DNA of 64,000 bases, taken from positions 1 through 64,000 of IMG/VR virus record IMGVR_UViG_3300020596_000023; one strand, 5' to 3'. The translations under genes and the position numbers were made by a program. Numbering within the stretch: the stretch's first letter is position 1; the number at the start of each line of letters is the position of its first letter. Source of the stretch: a virus. Of this stretch, positions 23,577 to 34,100 are shown piece by piece. The notes beneath the pieces were generated by a model, which saw only the letters and a program-made list of their open reading frames with translations, was not told the DNA's origin and did not search any database.

Positions 23577-24032
23577 ATGAAAACGTACATAAACAAATAC
23601 AAACTTCAAATGGTCAAAGACTCTGTAATAGAGTATTCTACACTTCCTACTACTTGTAGTAACGATTGTTTTGATATTCTTAAAAGATTTCTTGATCCTG
23701 CCATTACTAGATGTCAAGAGCAATTTTCAATACTAGGTCTTAACACAGCATTAAGACCTATTGGATGGACTGAAATTAGCCTTGGTGGTAGTGCTGAAAC
23801 AACTGTTGATCCTAAGATAGTATTTCGTGCAGCATTACAAGGCGGCTATACTAGGATCATATTATGTCATAACCATCCTTCTGATGCTATGAAGCCGAGT
23901 ACTGCTGATTTAGAAATCACGCAAAGTTTAGTAAAAAGTGGTAAACTACTTGACTTAATTATACTTGACCATATTATAGTAGATAGCGAACTTGAGAATT
24001 TTTACAGCTTTGCTGATAATAATTTGATTTAA
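23577..24032 (+). CDS. radC: RadC-like JAB-domain protein
   Basis: A 151-residue protein that is only the JAB/MPN part of RadC. It has the zinc motif HNHPSDAMKPSTADLEIT (H-x-H ... S ... D, near residues 98-115), preceded by GGSAETTVDPKIVFRAAL and followed by LDHIIV ... YSFAD. Free-standing RadC domains are common in phages and plasmids of Bacteroidota. Their substrate is uncertain; a role in recombination or antirestriction is suspected in the literature. Confidence 0.9.
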   Translation: MKTYINKYKLQMVKDSVIEYSTLPTTCSNDCFDILKRFLDPAITRCQEQFSILGLNTALRPIGWTEISLGGSAETTVDPKIVFRAALQGGYTRIILCHNHPSDAMKPSTADLEITQSLVKSGKLLDLIILDHIIVDSELENFYSFADNNLI

Positions 24033-24091
24033 CTGCACTTTAGAACTGAGAAAGAATTGAAACAATATTAATTAACATCAATTAATAAGTT

Positions 24092-24598
24092 ATGAGTAAT
24101 AAAAGTATGTTCCAATTAATTAAAATAGGTAGTAAAACTGAAATAAAAGAATTTGCTACTTGGGATGAATACCATGACTTTCGCATAACTAACTATGTCA
24201 GTTATGCTAGCGGAAGTTATGGTAGTGAAGCAGAACTTAGAATAGGTACTAAAATGCTAGACGATCCCTGTAAATTTTGTGGTAACCATGTAGTTACTAC
24301 TTATTATGAACCTATAAAAACTCAACTAAGAGAAAGATGTATTTGCTTTAGTTGTAACTTTTGGTATGAAATTGTGCAAAATAAAAACAATAAAAAACGG
24401 GTTTTTATAAATGGTAGTGCATATACGATTCAACCAGAAACTGAAAAAGGTAGTAGAGGTTTTGGTGGTAAACAGTTTACGATTAAAAAGTTTGATGAAG
24501 TTGAAATTATAATTACTACTAATTTATGGAGTAGTGGTGAAATACCAGAATATTTTAAAAACCAGTTACCAGACAATGCAGTTTTAGTAACAATCTAA
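24092..24598 (+). CDS. hypothetical protein with Zn-finger-like Cys pairs, 168 aa
   Basis: Cys pairs CKFCG (near residue 61) and ICFSCNF (near 88) fit a zinc-ribbon flanked by soluble regions. The remainder is beta-rich (VEIIITTNLW). It stands 59 bases after radC and 11 bases before the 24610 gene. No known family. Confidence 0.6.
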   Translation: MSNKSMFQLIKIGSKTEIKEFATWDEYHDFRITNYVSYASGSYGSEAELRIGTKMLDDPCKFCGNHVVTTYYEPIKTQLRERCICFSCNFWYEIVQNKNNKKRVFINGSAYTIQPETEKGSRGFGGKQFTIKKFDEVEIIITTNLWSSGEIPEYFKNQLPDNAVLVTI

Positions 24599-24609
24599 AA
24601 TTTACAACA

Positions 24610-24849
24610 ATGCTTGAATTTGATTTTCCGATACAACAAACTGTTAGCACTTTCTATAATGGAAGTTTAGTTATAAATGCTATGTCAAAACTAGAAGCTA
24701 TAGAAATACTATCTAAAATGACTTACGAAGAAGTACACGAAGCTGTAACTCTTTGGGAGATTAATTTAGACGTTGATAGTACTGAACCTATTGAAGTGTT
24801 TGATGAAACAATGAAAAGAATAACAACTAAAAAAATGGAAGATGACTAA
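24610..24849 (+). CDS. hypothetical acidic protein, 79 aa
   Basis: A small acidic protein with a beta-start and a helix (KLEAIEILSKMTYEEVHEAV), similar in type to the N-terminal ~60 residues of the 25200 gene product (both have a KLEA/LEEA helix followed by a W..D-acidic stretch), suggesting a shared small domain. It overlaps the next gene by 8 bases. Confidence 0.55.
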   Translation: MLEFDFPIQQTVSTFYNGSLVINAMSKLEAIEILSKMTYEEVHEAVTLWEINLDVDSTEPIEVFDETMKRITTKKMEDD

Positions 24850-25213
24850 ACAGGAACAGAAAAATAATCTTACAGCTTTTATGAGTAAGCTGCATTCTAC
24901 TAAAGACGAAATTATTGTAAAGTTTCAAAGAGACTTGATAAAACTGCTAACTTCTAAAGGAGATGACTATTCTAATTCAGATAGGTTATCAAACTTTAAA
25001 GAAGTAGCAGCAATGCTACATTCTGATCCAAGACTGGTTTGTTTGCAAATGATTGCTGTAAAAATTAGTAGGTTATCAAATCTGCTAAATACTAGTAAAG
25101 AACCTAATAATGAATCTGTAGATGATACTATAGATGATTTAAATGGTTATGCTTTATTGTTAAAACTAATTGATTTGGAACTTAAAAAAGAAGATGTAAA
25201 TGGAACAATTTGA
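24842..25213 (+). CDS. DUF1599-type (nucleotide-metabolism-associated) protein
   Basis: The 123-residue protein contains KGDDYSNSDRLSNF (near 39-52), KISRLSNLL (near 76) and ESVDDTIDDLNGYALLL (near 95), the pattern of DUF1599, a small helical family frequently encoded by phages beside nucleotide-modifying or nucleotide-salvage genes. The activity is unproven. It overlaps its neighbours by 8 and 14 bases. Confidence 0.6.
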   Translation: MTKQEQKNNLTAFMSKLHSTKDEIIVKFQRDLIKLLTSKGDDYSNSDRLSNFKEVAAMLHSDPRLVCLQMIAVKISRLSNLLNTSKEPNNESVDDTIDDLNGYALLLKLIDLELKKEDVNGTI

Positions 25214-25814
25214 ATTTGAATTGAGACAGCCATATACAGGTACAGCTGAATCTGTAATTAAAGTTAAGGCAAACAATCTTGAAGAAGCTACTGCTATTGT
25301 ATCAAAGTTAGCTTATGAGACTTTAGAAGAAGCAGCCGTTAAAACTGATGGATGGATTTATGACGTTGATGAAGCTATTGATACTATAGAAGTTTTTTAT
25401 AAAAATAACTTTGTGTGCAATACTAAGTTTTCTGAGTATGTAGCGGATTCTACTAATAGCGAAAAGTTACAAATTGGAAACTTAGAGGGAATTGAACTAA
25501 TTGATAAAGAGCGTAATGAACAACTAATTAAGCATGGATTTTCTGTAGAGTCCGATGTTGCTAATTACGGAGCATCTTCTCAATTTGGTGTTCTAGCTGA
25601 TGTTGCTAAAGCTTGTATAGGCATTCGATACTTTGACGGCAATCATATATCTTATATTAAAGAATTTCCTTTTGGTTGGCCAAAAGAGTCTGCTACAGCT
25701 ATTGCACATAAACCTTACAAAGAACGATTGATTATTGCCGGAGCTTTAATAGCTGCTGAAATTGATAGGTTAATTTACATTGAAAATTTAGACAATAATA
25801 AGACAGAACTCTGA
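25200..25814 (+). CDS. two-domain protein with phage ERxxQ/HG-type C-terminal domain
   Basis: Residues 1-75 look like the 24610 protein. The C-terminal part has DKERNEQLIKHGFSVESDV (near 101), ... FGVLADVAKACIGI, FPFGWPKESATA and KERLIIAGALIAAEIDRLIYI at the end. That pattern is common in a phage protein family (ERQRQ...WTPEHDD...WKP...AGALI.AEIERL) often linked to nucleotide metabolism; enzymatic activity is not established. It is the last gene before the convergent junction. Confidence 0.55.
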   Translation: MEQFEFELRQPYTGTAESVIKVKANNLEEATAIVSKLAYETLEEAAVKTDGWIYDVDEAIDTIEVFYKNNFVCNTKFSEYVADSTNSEKLQIGNLEGIELIDKERNEQLIKHGFSVESDVANYGASSQFGVLADVAKACIGIRYFDGNHISYIKEFPFGWPKESATAIAHKPYKERLIIAGALIAAEIDRLIYIENLDNNKTEL

Positions 25815-25871
25815 AAGAGTATGAATAGATTCTAGGAATAATAGTACTGGTAGTAAACCTACATTAATATC

Positions 25872-25910
25872 AATAACCCCAAAGTTCCCCAACTTTGGGG
25901 TTATTTTTTA
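25872..25910 (+). terminator. Rho-independent terminator, end of plus-strand module
   Basis: A 15-bp perfect stem (AATAACCCCAAAGTT with AACTTTGGGGTTATT), loop CCCC, followed by TTTTTA. The strongest hairpin in the window, after the last plus-strand gene. Confidence 0.9.
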
Positions 25911-26048
25911 GCCTCGACTGATTTGTATTTGAAGGGGTCTGAGGCTGTACAGGATTACTCAGGATAGACGATAAATTTATAGTAATGTATTGGTATGAAT
26001 CGAATTGAGATCGTGGAAGGTGTGGAAGATATGGCAGCACTGTTGGAT

Positions 26049-26096
26049 CAGTTTTTGCATGGTTGCCGGTAGAAGAGGAAAACCCTGCTAGATTCC
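26049..26096 (-). repeat. dispersed ~47-bp element, copy 4 of 7
   Basis: On the minus strand: GGAATCTAGCAGG, a pyrimidine tract, CTACCGGCAAC and AAAAACTG. Intergenic at the convergent junction. The first 13 bases differ from copy 1 by a single base. Confidence 0.8.
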
Positions 26097-26129
26097 ATTC
26101 TTACCCAATTCTTACCCAATTCTTACCTA
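26097..26129. repeat. three 11-bp tandem repeats
   Basis: ATTCTTACCCA occurs twice, then ATTCTTACCTA. The 11-bp period is one DNA helical turn, like an iteron, though three units may also come from slippage. Confidence 0.6.
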
Positions 26130-26133
26130 CCTA

Positions 26134-26165
26134 AAACAAAAAAGGGGTAGTATTTACACTACCCC
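26134..26165 (-). terminator. Rho-independent terminator for minus operon
   Basis: GGGGTAGT (26144-26151) pairs with ACTACCCC (26158-26165). On the minus strand it is followed by TTTTTTGTTT. It ends the virion operon, 34 bases beyond its last gene. Confidence 0.85.
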
Positions 26166-26198
26166 AACCTAAATAGAAACAAATTGAATTAGATCTTT

Positions 26199-29100
26199 TT
26201 AGTAAGACCGCCTATTTAAAAACCAAGATAAAGCTTCTTCCATATCTCTATCCATATTCTTTAACAACACTGCTAAGTCTTCAATATTTTTATAAATCTT
26301 AGTCTCATCTCTTCTTCGACCAGTTTGGTATCTTTCAAAATCTCCACCAGTTGCAAGACTATACCCATCTGCACCAAGCTGAGTTAGTAATATTATCAAT
26401 CTATTTACCATAGTTAAAGCAATACTAGGAGTTCTTAAAGTTGATAGCATCTCATTAGGATTTATAAAAGTTGTTAATTCTTTAAATCCTCTAATAGAGT
26501 AAAAACTAATTGTTACCAGTAAAGCTTTTACAGCTTCATCATCTTCATCTTCTTTCAAAGATGCTGCTGTCATGCCAAGTATGTACAAAGTTGTAGCAGT
26601 CATTAAATCTCTAGTAGTTTTCTTAAGATTCGATCTTTGCCAATCTTCTAACTTATTTACTTTGAGGTTTCTTAACTTATTGAGTTTACCTATACCTTGA
26701 AATGATAGTAGTTCCCATTTCAATATTTTAGCATCTCTGTACAATTCAGCTAATAGTCTTATGCTAGTTGTGTAATAACCTTCGTTGTAAACTCCTTGTG
26801 CTCTACTATAAAATTTATCATCTTCAATTAAAGCGTCATATGGAACTCTGGCTGAACCGAAGCTTCTGAATCTTCTATGAACACCTCTAGGAGCAAACTT
26901 TCTTAATAGCATTATTAGTTGCCCCCACCAAGCTCTTTGAACCTCAGCCTTCATGTTAGGATTGTATTGACCTTGCAGATCGGCATTGACATCTTTAATT
27001 AACCGGCTTACATACAATTCAATCTCTTCCGATTCATTCTGGAAAGTTAAATCACCAGTCTTACTAGTATATACTACCTTTGGATTACGAATAAGCTTAT
27101 TACCTTCTACAGTGTAAGCTTCGTCTAAAGTCATTGCTTTATCTACATCTTTAGTAGCATTGCCTTCTTTGTCAAGATAATTCTTATCTTTATCCAATAC
27201 TTTGATATTATTAAGCATTGCATAAGCAGCAGTTGATTGTAAGCCATGCTCTGCCATATTGGACATAAAGTGCAATCTACTACCCTTAAAGAATTGTAAA
27301 GCTCTAGTTGATTCTAAAAAATGACTACCTACGGCTCTCCAATCGGTCAAGATCGTAAACTTTTCATTTAATAAGTTAGTCTTGCTAGTTGATACTCGTT
27401 TGCCAATATCGTTCACAATATGCAAAGTATCACTGTAATACTTTACTTGAGCTTTTCTCAAATCTTTAGCATCAAAATGCCTACTAGCCGCAGCTTCTAT
27501 AAAATTGTAGATGTTACCCGTCATTAAGTTTGTACCAGCAGAATAATAATTACCAACCAGTAATACATCAGCAGTGTACTTACTAATTGCATTAGCAAAC
27601 TGGGACATTTTAAAGCTAGAACTAGTACTAAGACCATAAATTTTATCATCTATAAAAGATTCCAAAGCTTTATAAGAATTAGAATTTTTACCTTTTGACA
27701 CAACAGGTCTAGGTATGGATTTACCAGTTAAAGCATCTATGTAAGATTTAACTCCTTCTAATGCAGATGGTGCAGTTTTGACTACATCTCTTTCTGCTAT
27801 AGCAACTTTAACTAATTCCGCTGTAAATAGTATCTTAGATTTCTCCGAATAATTTTTAGCCATCTGGTAATTTAAGGCTAATATTGTAGGTATATCTAAG
27901 CTAGCTTCACCCTCTTTTGCTGAGAATCTGTAGTTAACTGGAACTCTTTTGTAAGGCTCACCTTTCTCATCAGTTAAAATAGAAACTTCACGATTAATCT
28001 GTTTAATAGCCAGACTAGAAGTATCTGCTGTAACTCCTGTTCTATCTGAACCATAACCAGGCTCAGTTGCTTCATCTCTTTTGAATCGCCCAAATTTAGT
28101 CTTGACATAATTAAACAACCCTTGTTCACCTACAATTTCATATATGGATTGCTTGGCTACTGTAGGAAGTTTTACAACTCTTGTGCGAGTTGAACCTGAT
28201 ATTAACCGATCATATTCCAATAAGAATTTATCCGATTCAGCTATAATATTATAATAACTATCATAAGCTTTTTTCAAATTAGGATCATTCTGAACCTTAG
28301 ACCAATTTGGATTCTTCCATTTATCAGTTGGCACTACTTCATCAAACTCATTCTTACCAGCTTTGATATATTCAGGTTTAAGAAAACTATCATACCATTT
28401 AGCCTTAGGCTTTACTTTATGGTATTGTTTGTTATTGGTTTTAAGAATACTAAATACTGGTAATGGTATAGGATTGTTAGAGTTACTACCAATAACATCA
28501 GCTACTGTAGTTTTAGCACTAGCTCTAAAATTCTTGTTAGGTTCAAATACGACATTGTTTCTAAAAAAATCTTTAAGAGATTGTACAGTTGTATTATTAA
28601 CAGCATTCAGAAAAGCTTCAAAAGAATCTTTAACGTCTGTTAATAAACGATCCGATTCGGATGAGTCCCAATTAGGATTAGTTTGATAGTCTTTGAACAA
28701 TTTAGTTTTAGCTCTGTAATCTTTGTTCAAATTTTTAACGATAACATCTTTATTAATTTGCTTGTAATAATCTTTGTAAAAGACTTTGCTAATTACATCA
28801 GTAGTATTAAGATCGAGGAACTCTTGTTCTTTGCCAGATTGTTTAGCAGCTTTTCGTGCAGCAGTAAATTCAGATTGTTTAAACTGTCTAGTATACATGT
28901 CTTTGAACAATCCTTTGAAGTTCGATACAGCTATAGCTATTTCTAATTCCATACCATCTTTACGAATACCATCAGTATCGTAAATGCTAAAGACTTGATT
29001 ATACTTAGCTTCAAGACCCGCAAGTAGCTTCGAGACTTCGGGGGGAAGACTTAATATATCAACTTTACCATTTTCTTTAAATGGTCTTAGTAAAGCTGCT

Positions 29101-31154
29101 CTTTCTTGTCTATAACTTAGAAAAATTTGTTCAGCTTCTGGGTATTGTTTTAGATAGTCTAATACCTTATAGTACTCATTAGTAAAAGGACTGTCAAAAT
29201 TGTTTCTGCTAAACTCTTCTGCAAGTATTCTTAACTCGTTTGGATCATTCTCTGATCCAGTCCGTAAAGCTTCGTAATACCTAGACCACAAATCTTTTTG
29301 AATAGAAAATACTTGTGGGTAGTACTCAGTAGTTAAATAAGCTTCTTTGCCTTTCGTAGTTACAAACTCACCAGTTTCTTCATTATAAGCTATTTTAGGT
29401 ACAAGCAACTCATCATACTTGTTAGCTTGATTTAATGTATCTCTTACATTCTTTTCATAATCAATTGTAATAGAATATAATTCTTTATAAACTTCCGTAG
29501 TAGCAGTATCTACAGCATAGTCAGCACGATCAATCATTTCAGAAACAATCTGAATTAAATCATCATTTAAGGCGTTTCTATCTAAGAACATTCGTTCAAA
29601 GAAGGATATGTCATTAGGAGAACTTTGAAGCAGACTTGATACTCTTTCAGCCTCTTCTTGCAATATTCTTTTTCTATTAGACTTTAATCTGCTAGCCACA
29701 AATTTCTTACGGTTTTCGTTGTAAGCGCGTTTTGTAGCATCCTTTTTATCAGCTTCTTTTAATTCCTTTCTATGAGCATTGTCATATTCTAATTGATATT
29801 GGCTTTCGTACTTAGCGCTGATTCTACCTTTACCCTTCTCTATTAATTTTTGAGATAAAAACATTGTACTGATCTTATTAACCTTAGCTTTTACAGATAG
29901 GTTTCTAGCAAGCAAATCAGCCATATAAGACTTGACAGTTTTAAACTTCCTTAAATTTTCATCACCAGCAAATAAATCTTGAAGCTCTTTAGCAAATTCA
30001 GTATCGTCTGACATTAATACTTGAACGTCTTCAAGATTATCAAAGACCCCTACGTATTGATAAAGCCTGTACAAGCTTTCATCCGTAACGCTAGATTCAT
30101 TTAATAAACTTAACTCTAACTTATTTATACGAGTTTCAACCAACCCAATCTGATTAGACATTTCTGCAATAAATCCTAATATTGCATTGACATTATGACT
30201 AGTTTTGTATTGTTCAAATAACTTCCTAAGATTTTCTAAATGAACATAGGAAGTTGAATTAGTCTTTTGAGCTTCTGTTAAGTTTGAAAAATAAATCTTA
30301 ATCTTTTTTTCAATAGAAGTTTTTAGCTTAGCAGTGAGTTCTACTAATGGCTTTAGTATTCCTTTAGCAAATCTCTGATCTAACATTCTTGTTTTTCTAA
30401 CACCTCTCAAAACTTTGACAAGCTCGCTTAAATCAGTATTAGTTAAATATGTATTTAAAAAGTCTTTTGATTCTGTTGGAGTAATGTTAAAAGTCTCTGC
30501 TATGTAATCCACTACTTTATTATAGAATACATCCCATTCAGGTGTATCTCTAAAATCCTCATTAGATAAAGCCAACATTAATAATTCATTATTAAAGTCT
30601 TTAGGACTTATTGAATCATAGACCTTACTCAACAAATCATTTAATGGTGTCTTTTCTGCCAGATTAATGCCAGCTGCTCTTAAATTTTCTGGTAAGATTG
30701 ATAAAGCAATTAAACCAGTACGACTGTTAGATTCAATCTCATTTATGTAATCTAAGTCTATAATAACATCAATACCAATCTCATCAATAGTTCCAATTAA
30801 GCCAGAGTTATTGGGTTTGGTCACAGCTGCTTGAATTGGTTCAATTTTGTTAGTTACTTCAGAAACTTTGACTTTACTAGAAAGACTACTCAATACACCA
30901 AAGACATTTGCTATAGTAATCTTAGAAGTATTTGATTTAGGTCTTACTACATCAGATAGACCTAATTTAACCAATTCAGCCAATTCAACTTCACCATTAG
31001 CATCCAATGGTATGTTTGGATAAGAATCTAAAAAGGCTTGAGATGTACTAACATCCCAAACCTTAGCAGCTATATTAGAACCATAAAGCTTTTTCAGCTT
31101 ATCGTACAATTGACTTGGTTCTCCACTCTTATTAAAAAAGTTACAACTCACCAT
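26199..31154 (-). CDS. large virion-interior protein, 1651 aa
   Basis: This is the last of the giant proteins of the virion operon. It opens with SCNFFNKSGEPSQLYDKL and AKVWDVSTSQAFLDSYP, an N-terminal signature seen on large cargo-type proteins of crAss-like and other large phages. Extensive coiled-coil and charged helices follow (about 300-780). A C-terminal segment (about 1540-1580) contains LYILGMTAASL, a possible membrane-active helix. No catalytic motif was found. It is 10 bases downstream of the 3770-residue gene and probably ejected with it. Confidence 0.75.
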   Translation of the reverse strand: MVSCNFFNKSGEPSQLYDKLKKLYGSNIAAKVWDVSTSQAFLDSYPNIPLDANGEVELAELVKLGLSDVVRPKSNTSKITIANVFGVLSSLSSKVKVSEVTNKIEPIQAAVTKPNNSGLIGTIDEIGIDVIIDLDYINEIESNSRTGLIALSILPENLRAAGINLAEKTPLNDLLSKVYDSISPKDFNNELLMLALSNEDFRDTPEWDVFYNKVVDYIAETFNITPTESKDFLNTYLTNTDLSELVKVLRGVRKTRMLDQRFAKGILKPLVELTAKLKTSIEKKIKIYFSNLTEAQKTNSTSYVHLENLRKLFEQYKTSHNVNAILGFIAEMSNQIGLVETRINKLELSLLNESSVTDESLYRLYQYVGVFDNLEDVQVLMSDDTEFAKELQDLFAGDENLRKFKTVKSYMADLLARNLSVKAKVNKISTMFLSQKLIEKGKGRISAKYESQYQLEYDNAHRKELKEADKKDATKRAYNENRKKFVASRLKSNRKRILQEEAERVSSLLQSSPNDISFFERMFLDRNALNDDLIQIVSEMIDRADYAVDTATTEVYKELYSITIDYEKNVRDTLNQANKYDELLVPKIAYNEETGEFVTTKGKEAYLTTEYYPQVFSIQKDLWSRYYEALRTGSENDPNELRILAEEFSRNNFDSPFTNEYYKVLDYLKQYPEAEQIFLSYRQERAALLRPFKENGKVDILSLPPEVSKLLAGLEAKYNQVFSIYDTDGIRKDGMELEIAIAVSNFKGLFKDMYTRQFKQSEFTAARKAAKQSGKEQEFLDLNTTDVISKVFYKDYYKQINKDVIVKNLNKDYRAKTKLFKDYQTNPNWDSSESDRLLTDVKDSFEAFLNAVNNTTVQSLKDFFRNNVVFEPNKNFRASAKTTVADVIGSNSNNPIPLPVFSILKTNNKQYHKVKPKAKWYDSFLKPEYIKAGKNEFDEVVPTDKWKNPNWSKVQNDPNLKKAYDSYYNIIAESDKFLLEYDRLISGSTRTRVVKLPTVAKQSIYEIVGEQGLFNYVKTKFGRFKRDEATEPGYGSDRTGVTADTSSLAIKQINREVSILTDEKGEPYKRVPVNYRFSAKEGEASLDIPTILALNYQMAKNYSEKSKILFTAELVKVAIAERDVVKTAPSALEGVKSYIDALTGKSIPRPVVSKGKNSNSYKALESFIDDKIYGLSTSSSFKMSQFANAISKYTADVLLVGNYYSAGTNLMTGNIYNFIEAAASRHFDAKDLRKAQVKYYSDTLHIVNDIGKRVSTSKTNLLNEKFTILTDWRAVGSHFLESTRALQFFKGSRLHFMSNMAEHGLQSTAAYAMLNNIKVLDKDKNYLDKEGNATKDVDKAMTLDEAYTVEGNKLIRNPKVVYTSKTGDLTFQNESEEIELYVSRLIKDVNADLQGQYNPNMKAEVQRAWWGQLIMLLRKFAPRGVHRRFRSFGSARVPYDALIEDDKFYSRAQGVYNEGYYTTSIRLLAELYRDAKILKWELLSFQGIGKLNKLRNLKVNKLEDWQRSNLKKTTRDLMTATTLYILGMTAASLKEDEDDEAVKALLVTISFYSIRGFKELTTFINPNEMLSTLRTPSIALTMVNRLIILLTQLGADGYSLATGGDFERYQTGRRRDETKIYKNIEDLAVLLKNMDRDMEEALSWFLNRRSY

Positions 31155-31164
31155 TGTGTTTTAT

Positions 31165-34100
31165 TTAACAGGTAACAGCATCTTCATCATAAGAATCCAA
31201 TCTTGAGCTATCACCAATATCTTCTATATTTCCAGAGTACTGATTCATGTAGCTAAAGAAAGCATTCTGTTCTGGTATTACACTAAATTGCCCAGACTCA
31301 GTTTTAATATAACCATTGCTTAATCTATTCACAGGTGTAAACCAAAATACGTCATCTACTTTGGCAACACTTGTTTGGATTATCTCAGTAGTATTACCAT
31401 CCTTTATAATAAAGGTATAGAAGTTAGGATTAAATCCTAATTCTTTCTTTTTAGCCTTGCTTAGACTGAATGTATTCATACCATTTATATCTCTAAAAGC
31501 ATCTCCTTCTGGTAATGTATTCTTATTGATAAAGTTAATCTTAGAAAGCTTAGGATCTTTCCAACCATTACGACCAGCTAAATCAATTAAACCTTCATAA
31601 GTTATTTCTAGTTCAGTTAATCCAAACTTAGAAGCTTGTTGTAAGCCATCTAACCAACCTCTTGTTAGTAATTCAGTAACAGGTATGTAATTACCAAAGC
31701 TATTACCAGAGAATGCAAAACCTTGAGTTATATAATTATACTTAATTAAATCTTCACCTAAATCTTTCAGAAACTCACTGTTTGAATTAAGTAAAGCTGC
31801 AAAGCTATCAGTTAGATAAGTATCTAAACCATCACTAAGATGAGGCTTATCAAATTTAATTTCATAGAAACTCTTAAGATTAAAATCACCTTCACTAATC
31901 TTTGGTGATAAATGATATAAGATATTAGTTTCTGAAATTGACTCTCTTAACTTGTACTTAATAAACCAGAGTTTATTAGCTGTTGATAACTGCTTAAACT
32001 CATCTATGTCCATTTTAGTATTAGTATTAGGGACAGCTTTTAGAATCCTAGAGATTTCCACATCAGTCATATCGTTTCGCAATAAGCTGAATGAAGCAAC
32101 TTCTACAATTTTCTTGTGGACTTCCGGAGAATACTTTGTTCCGTATGTATTAGCTGCTGTAAGCACCTCACCCTTTAAATCCAAGAAGTACTTATCTAAT
32201 ACCCTCAAATATGCTTCCATGTTGTCTCTATAAGTCTTAATAGACTTATAAGCATCTGTAGTATCCAGTACAGTTCTAACGTCTCTAGCTTCATCACCAT
32301 ACATGGAATATACAGTAGAATCAGAAGCATTTAGACTGTCATAGCTGTCTATGGATTTAAACAATTCAGGAATATTAGTAGCTTTGGTTCTATCAGGTGT
32401 AGTACCATCCATGACTTTTTTATAGTCGTAATTTATCTTAGTTAATCTATTCCAAGTTTTATATAAGCCAAGTTGATACAAGTATTGATTTTCAGCTTTT
32501 TGCAATTCCGCTATACTGGCTTTAGCAAACGACTTAGGTTTTTCATTCTTAAAGTAAAGAATAGAAGCTTCCATTTCTGCACTATTCAAGTCTACTGCCG
32601 GTATATCTTTATAAGCTACGTAAGGAGTATTGGTCAGCTTAGAAATATCTTTTAAAGCTTTCATATAAGCTTTAACAGGATCAACGGCTTTACCATTATA
32701 AATCATGCTATTCTGAGATGCACTGTAAGCTCTCATAATTACAGGTTGAATCAGAAGCAAAGAAGCTTCTTTTAATGGTATGCCTAAAGTGCGCATCAGC
32801 ATATAGTTTGAAGCCGTAGCTAAATTCAGGTTCAATAATGTTCCTTCTTTTACTATATCCAAAACGTTAGCTAAGGTCTTAGCCAATCCGATAGAAATTA
32901 AATCTCCATTAGGATCAGTAAAGTCTTGATTGTTCCAACCAAACTGCTTGTGGTTAATTGTGGCTTTGTTACCTTCAACAGCAACCTGCCCATACTTATC
33001 TTGCAAGTCTTTTAAATCGTATTTAGACAAATCGTAAGAAACCCCGATTAGTTCTGTAGTAGCTAACTTCAATTTCTGTACAATCGGAATCATACTATTA
33101 TAAACTGCTGCAATACCTTTAAGATGTGTACCCATCATGTTAGTAGAACGAAGTTTGTCTTGTGCAGCCAAGCTATTATGATTCTGACCATCCTCTACTA
33201 TATTCAGTAACTTCTTTTGTTCTCTAATAACTACCTTAATTTCTTCCACAGAAGACGGAACAATATGTTCTTCTATTTGAGAAGGATGTTCTATAATAGC
33301 TTTGTAACTGTCAAAGATAAAGTTGTTTAGTTCTTTGTTATCCCAATCTTTAACAGGTTTAGCTAAGTTGTACTTGATTGGATTGTTTTCTTTATCCAAA
33401 TATTGGAAGAGCAAGTATTCGCTATCTACGTCAAAATCATGGCCTGTCTGAGCTACTAATGCTGCTGGCAATACAATAGTGCTACCCACAGCTTCCGGTA
33501 AGAATCCAACTACTTTTAATGACAAAAAGCTATACTTACCTTCAAGAGGCGTTCTATGTCCTAGAATATTTCTAGCTTCTTCTGGTAACTCATTAATGTT
33601 AATCCTCTGACCATTTTCAAAAAACTTGCTAGTCCAAGCGGGTAGTAAACACTCAGTTTCTATATACTTACTTTTACCATCAGAAACTATTGATTGTTTC
33701 AGATTGATTTTACCAGTAGCCTTAATTCGTTCTACGATTTCAGTAGTAAAGCTCGTTGTATCAATACTATCAGTATCAATAAAACTACTAATAAACGAAT
33801 CAGACAATAATGTAGCATGACCACCGGCTATTGGAATCTTAATACCTTTCTGAATAAAAAGACTAATTAGTAAGCTTTGAAACTTATTACTAAAGCTTGG
33901 TATAGCTAAAGAAATAACAAAGTTATCACCAGCTTCATTGATTTTTAATAAGTCCTTATAATGATGCGGAAGATTGTTTTTATTCATGTAATCTTCCAGA
34001 ATTACAGCTACATTTTTAGGATCACTGATAGATTTAATTAATTCATTAGTACCTTTTGTAGATAATTCTGAGAACACTGATTGAATCTTTTCATGCAGTT

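Larger units (their letters stand above)
25815..26198. other. convergent junction of early and virion modules
   Basis: A 384-base gap between the last plus gene and the end of the minus-strand operon. It holds a plus terminator (25872), dispersed element copy 4 (26049-26096), three 11-bp tandem repeats (26097-26129) and a minus-strand terminator (26134-26165). A 25-codon frame (25995-26072, MNRIEIVEGVED...) ends in the dispersed element and is not supported as a gene. Confidence 0.6.

Noticed and set aside
25995-26072. 25-codon frame at the convergent junction
   Set aside because: Ends within the dispersed element, lies after the plus-strand terminator and has no supporting leader or family.
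26097-26129. CRISPR array
   Set aside because: Units are 11 bp with no spacers between them.
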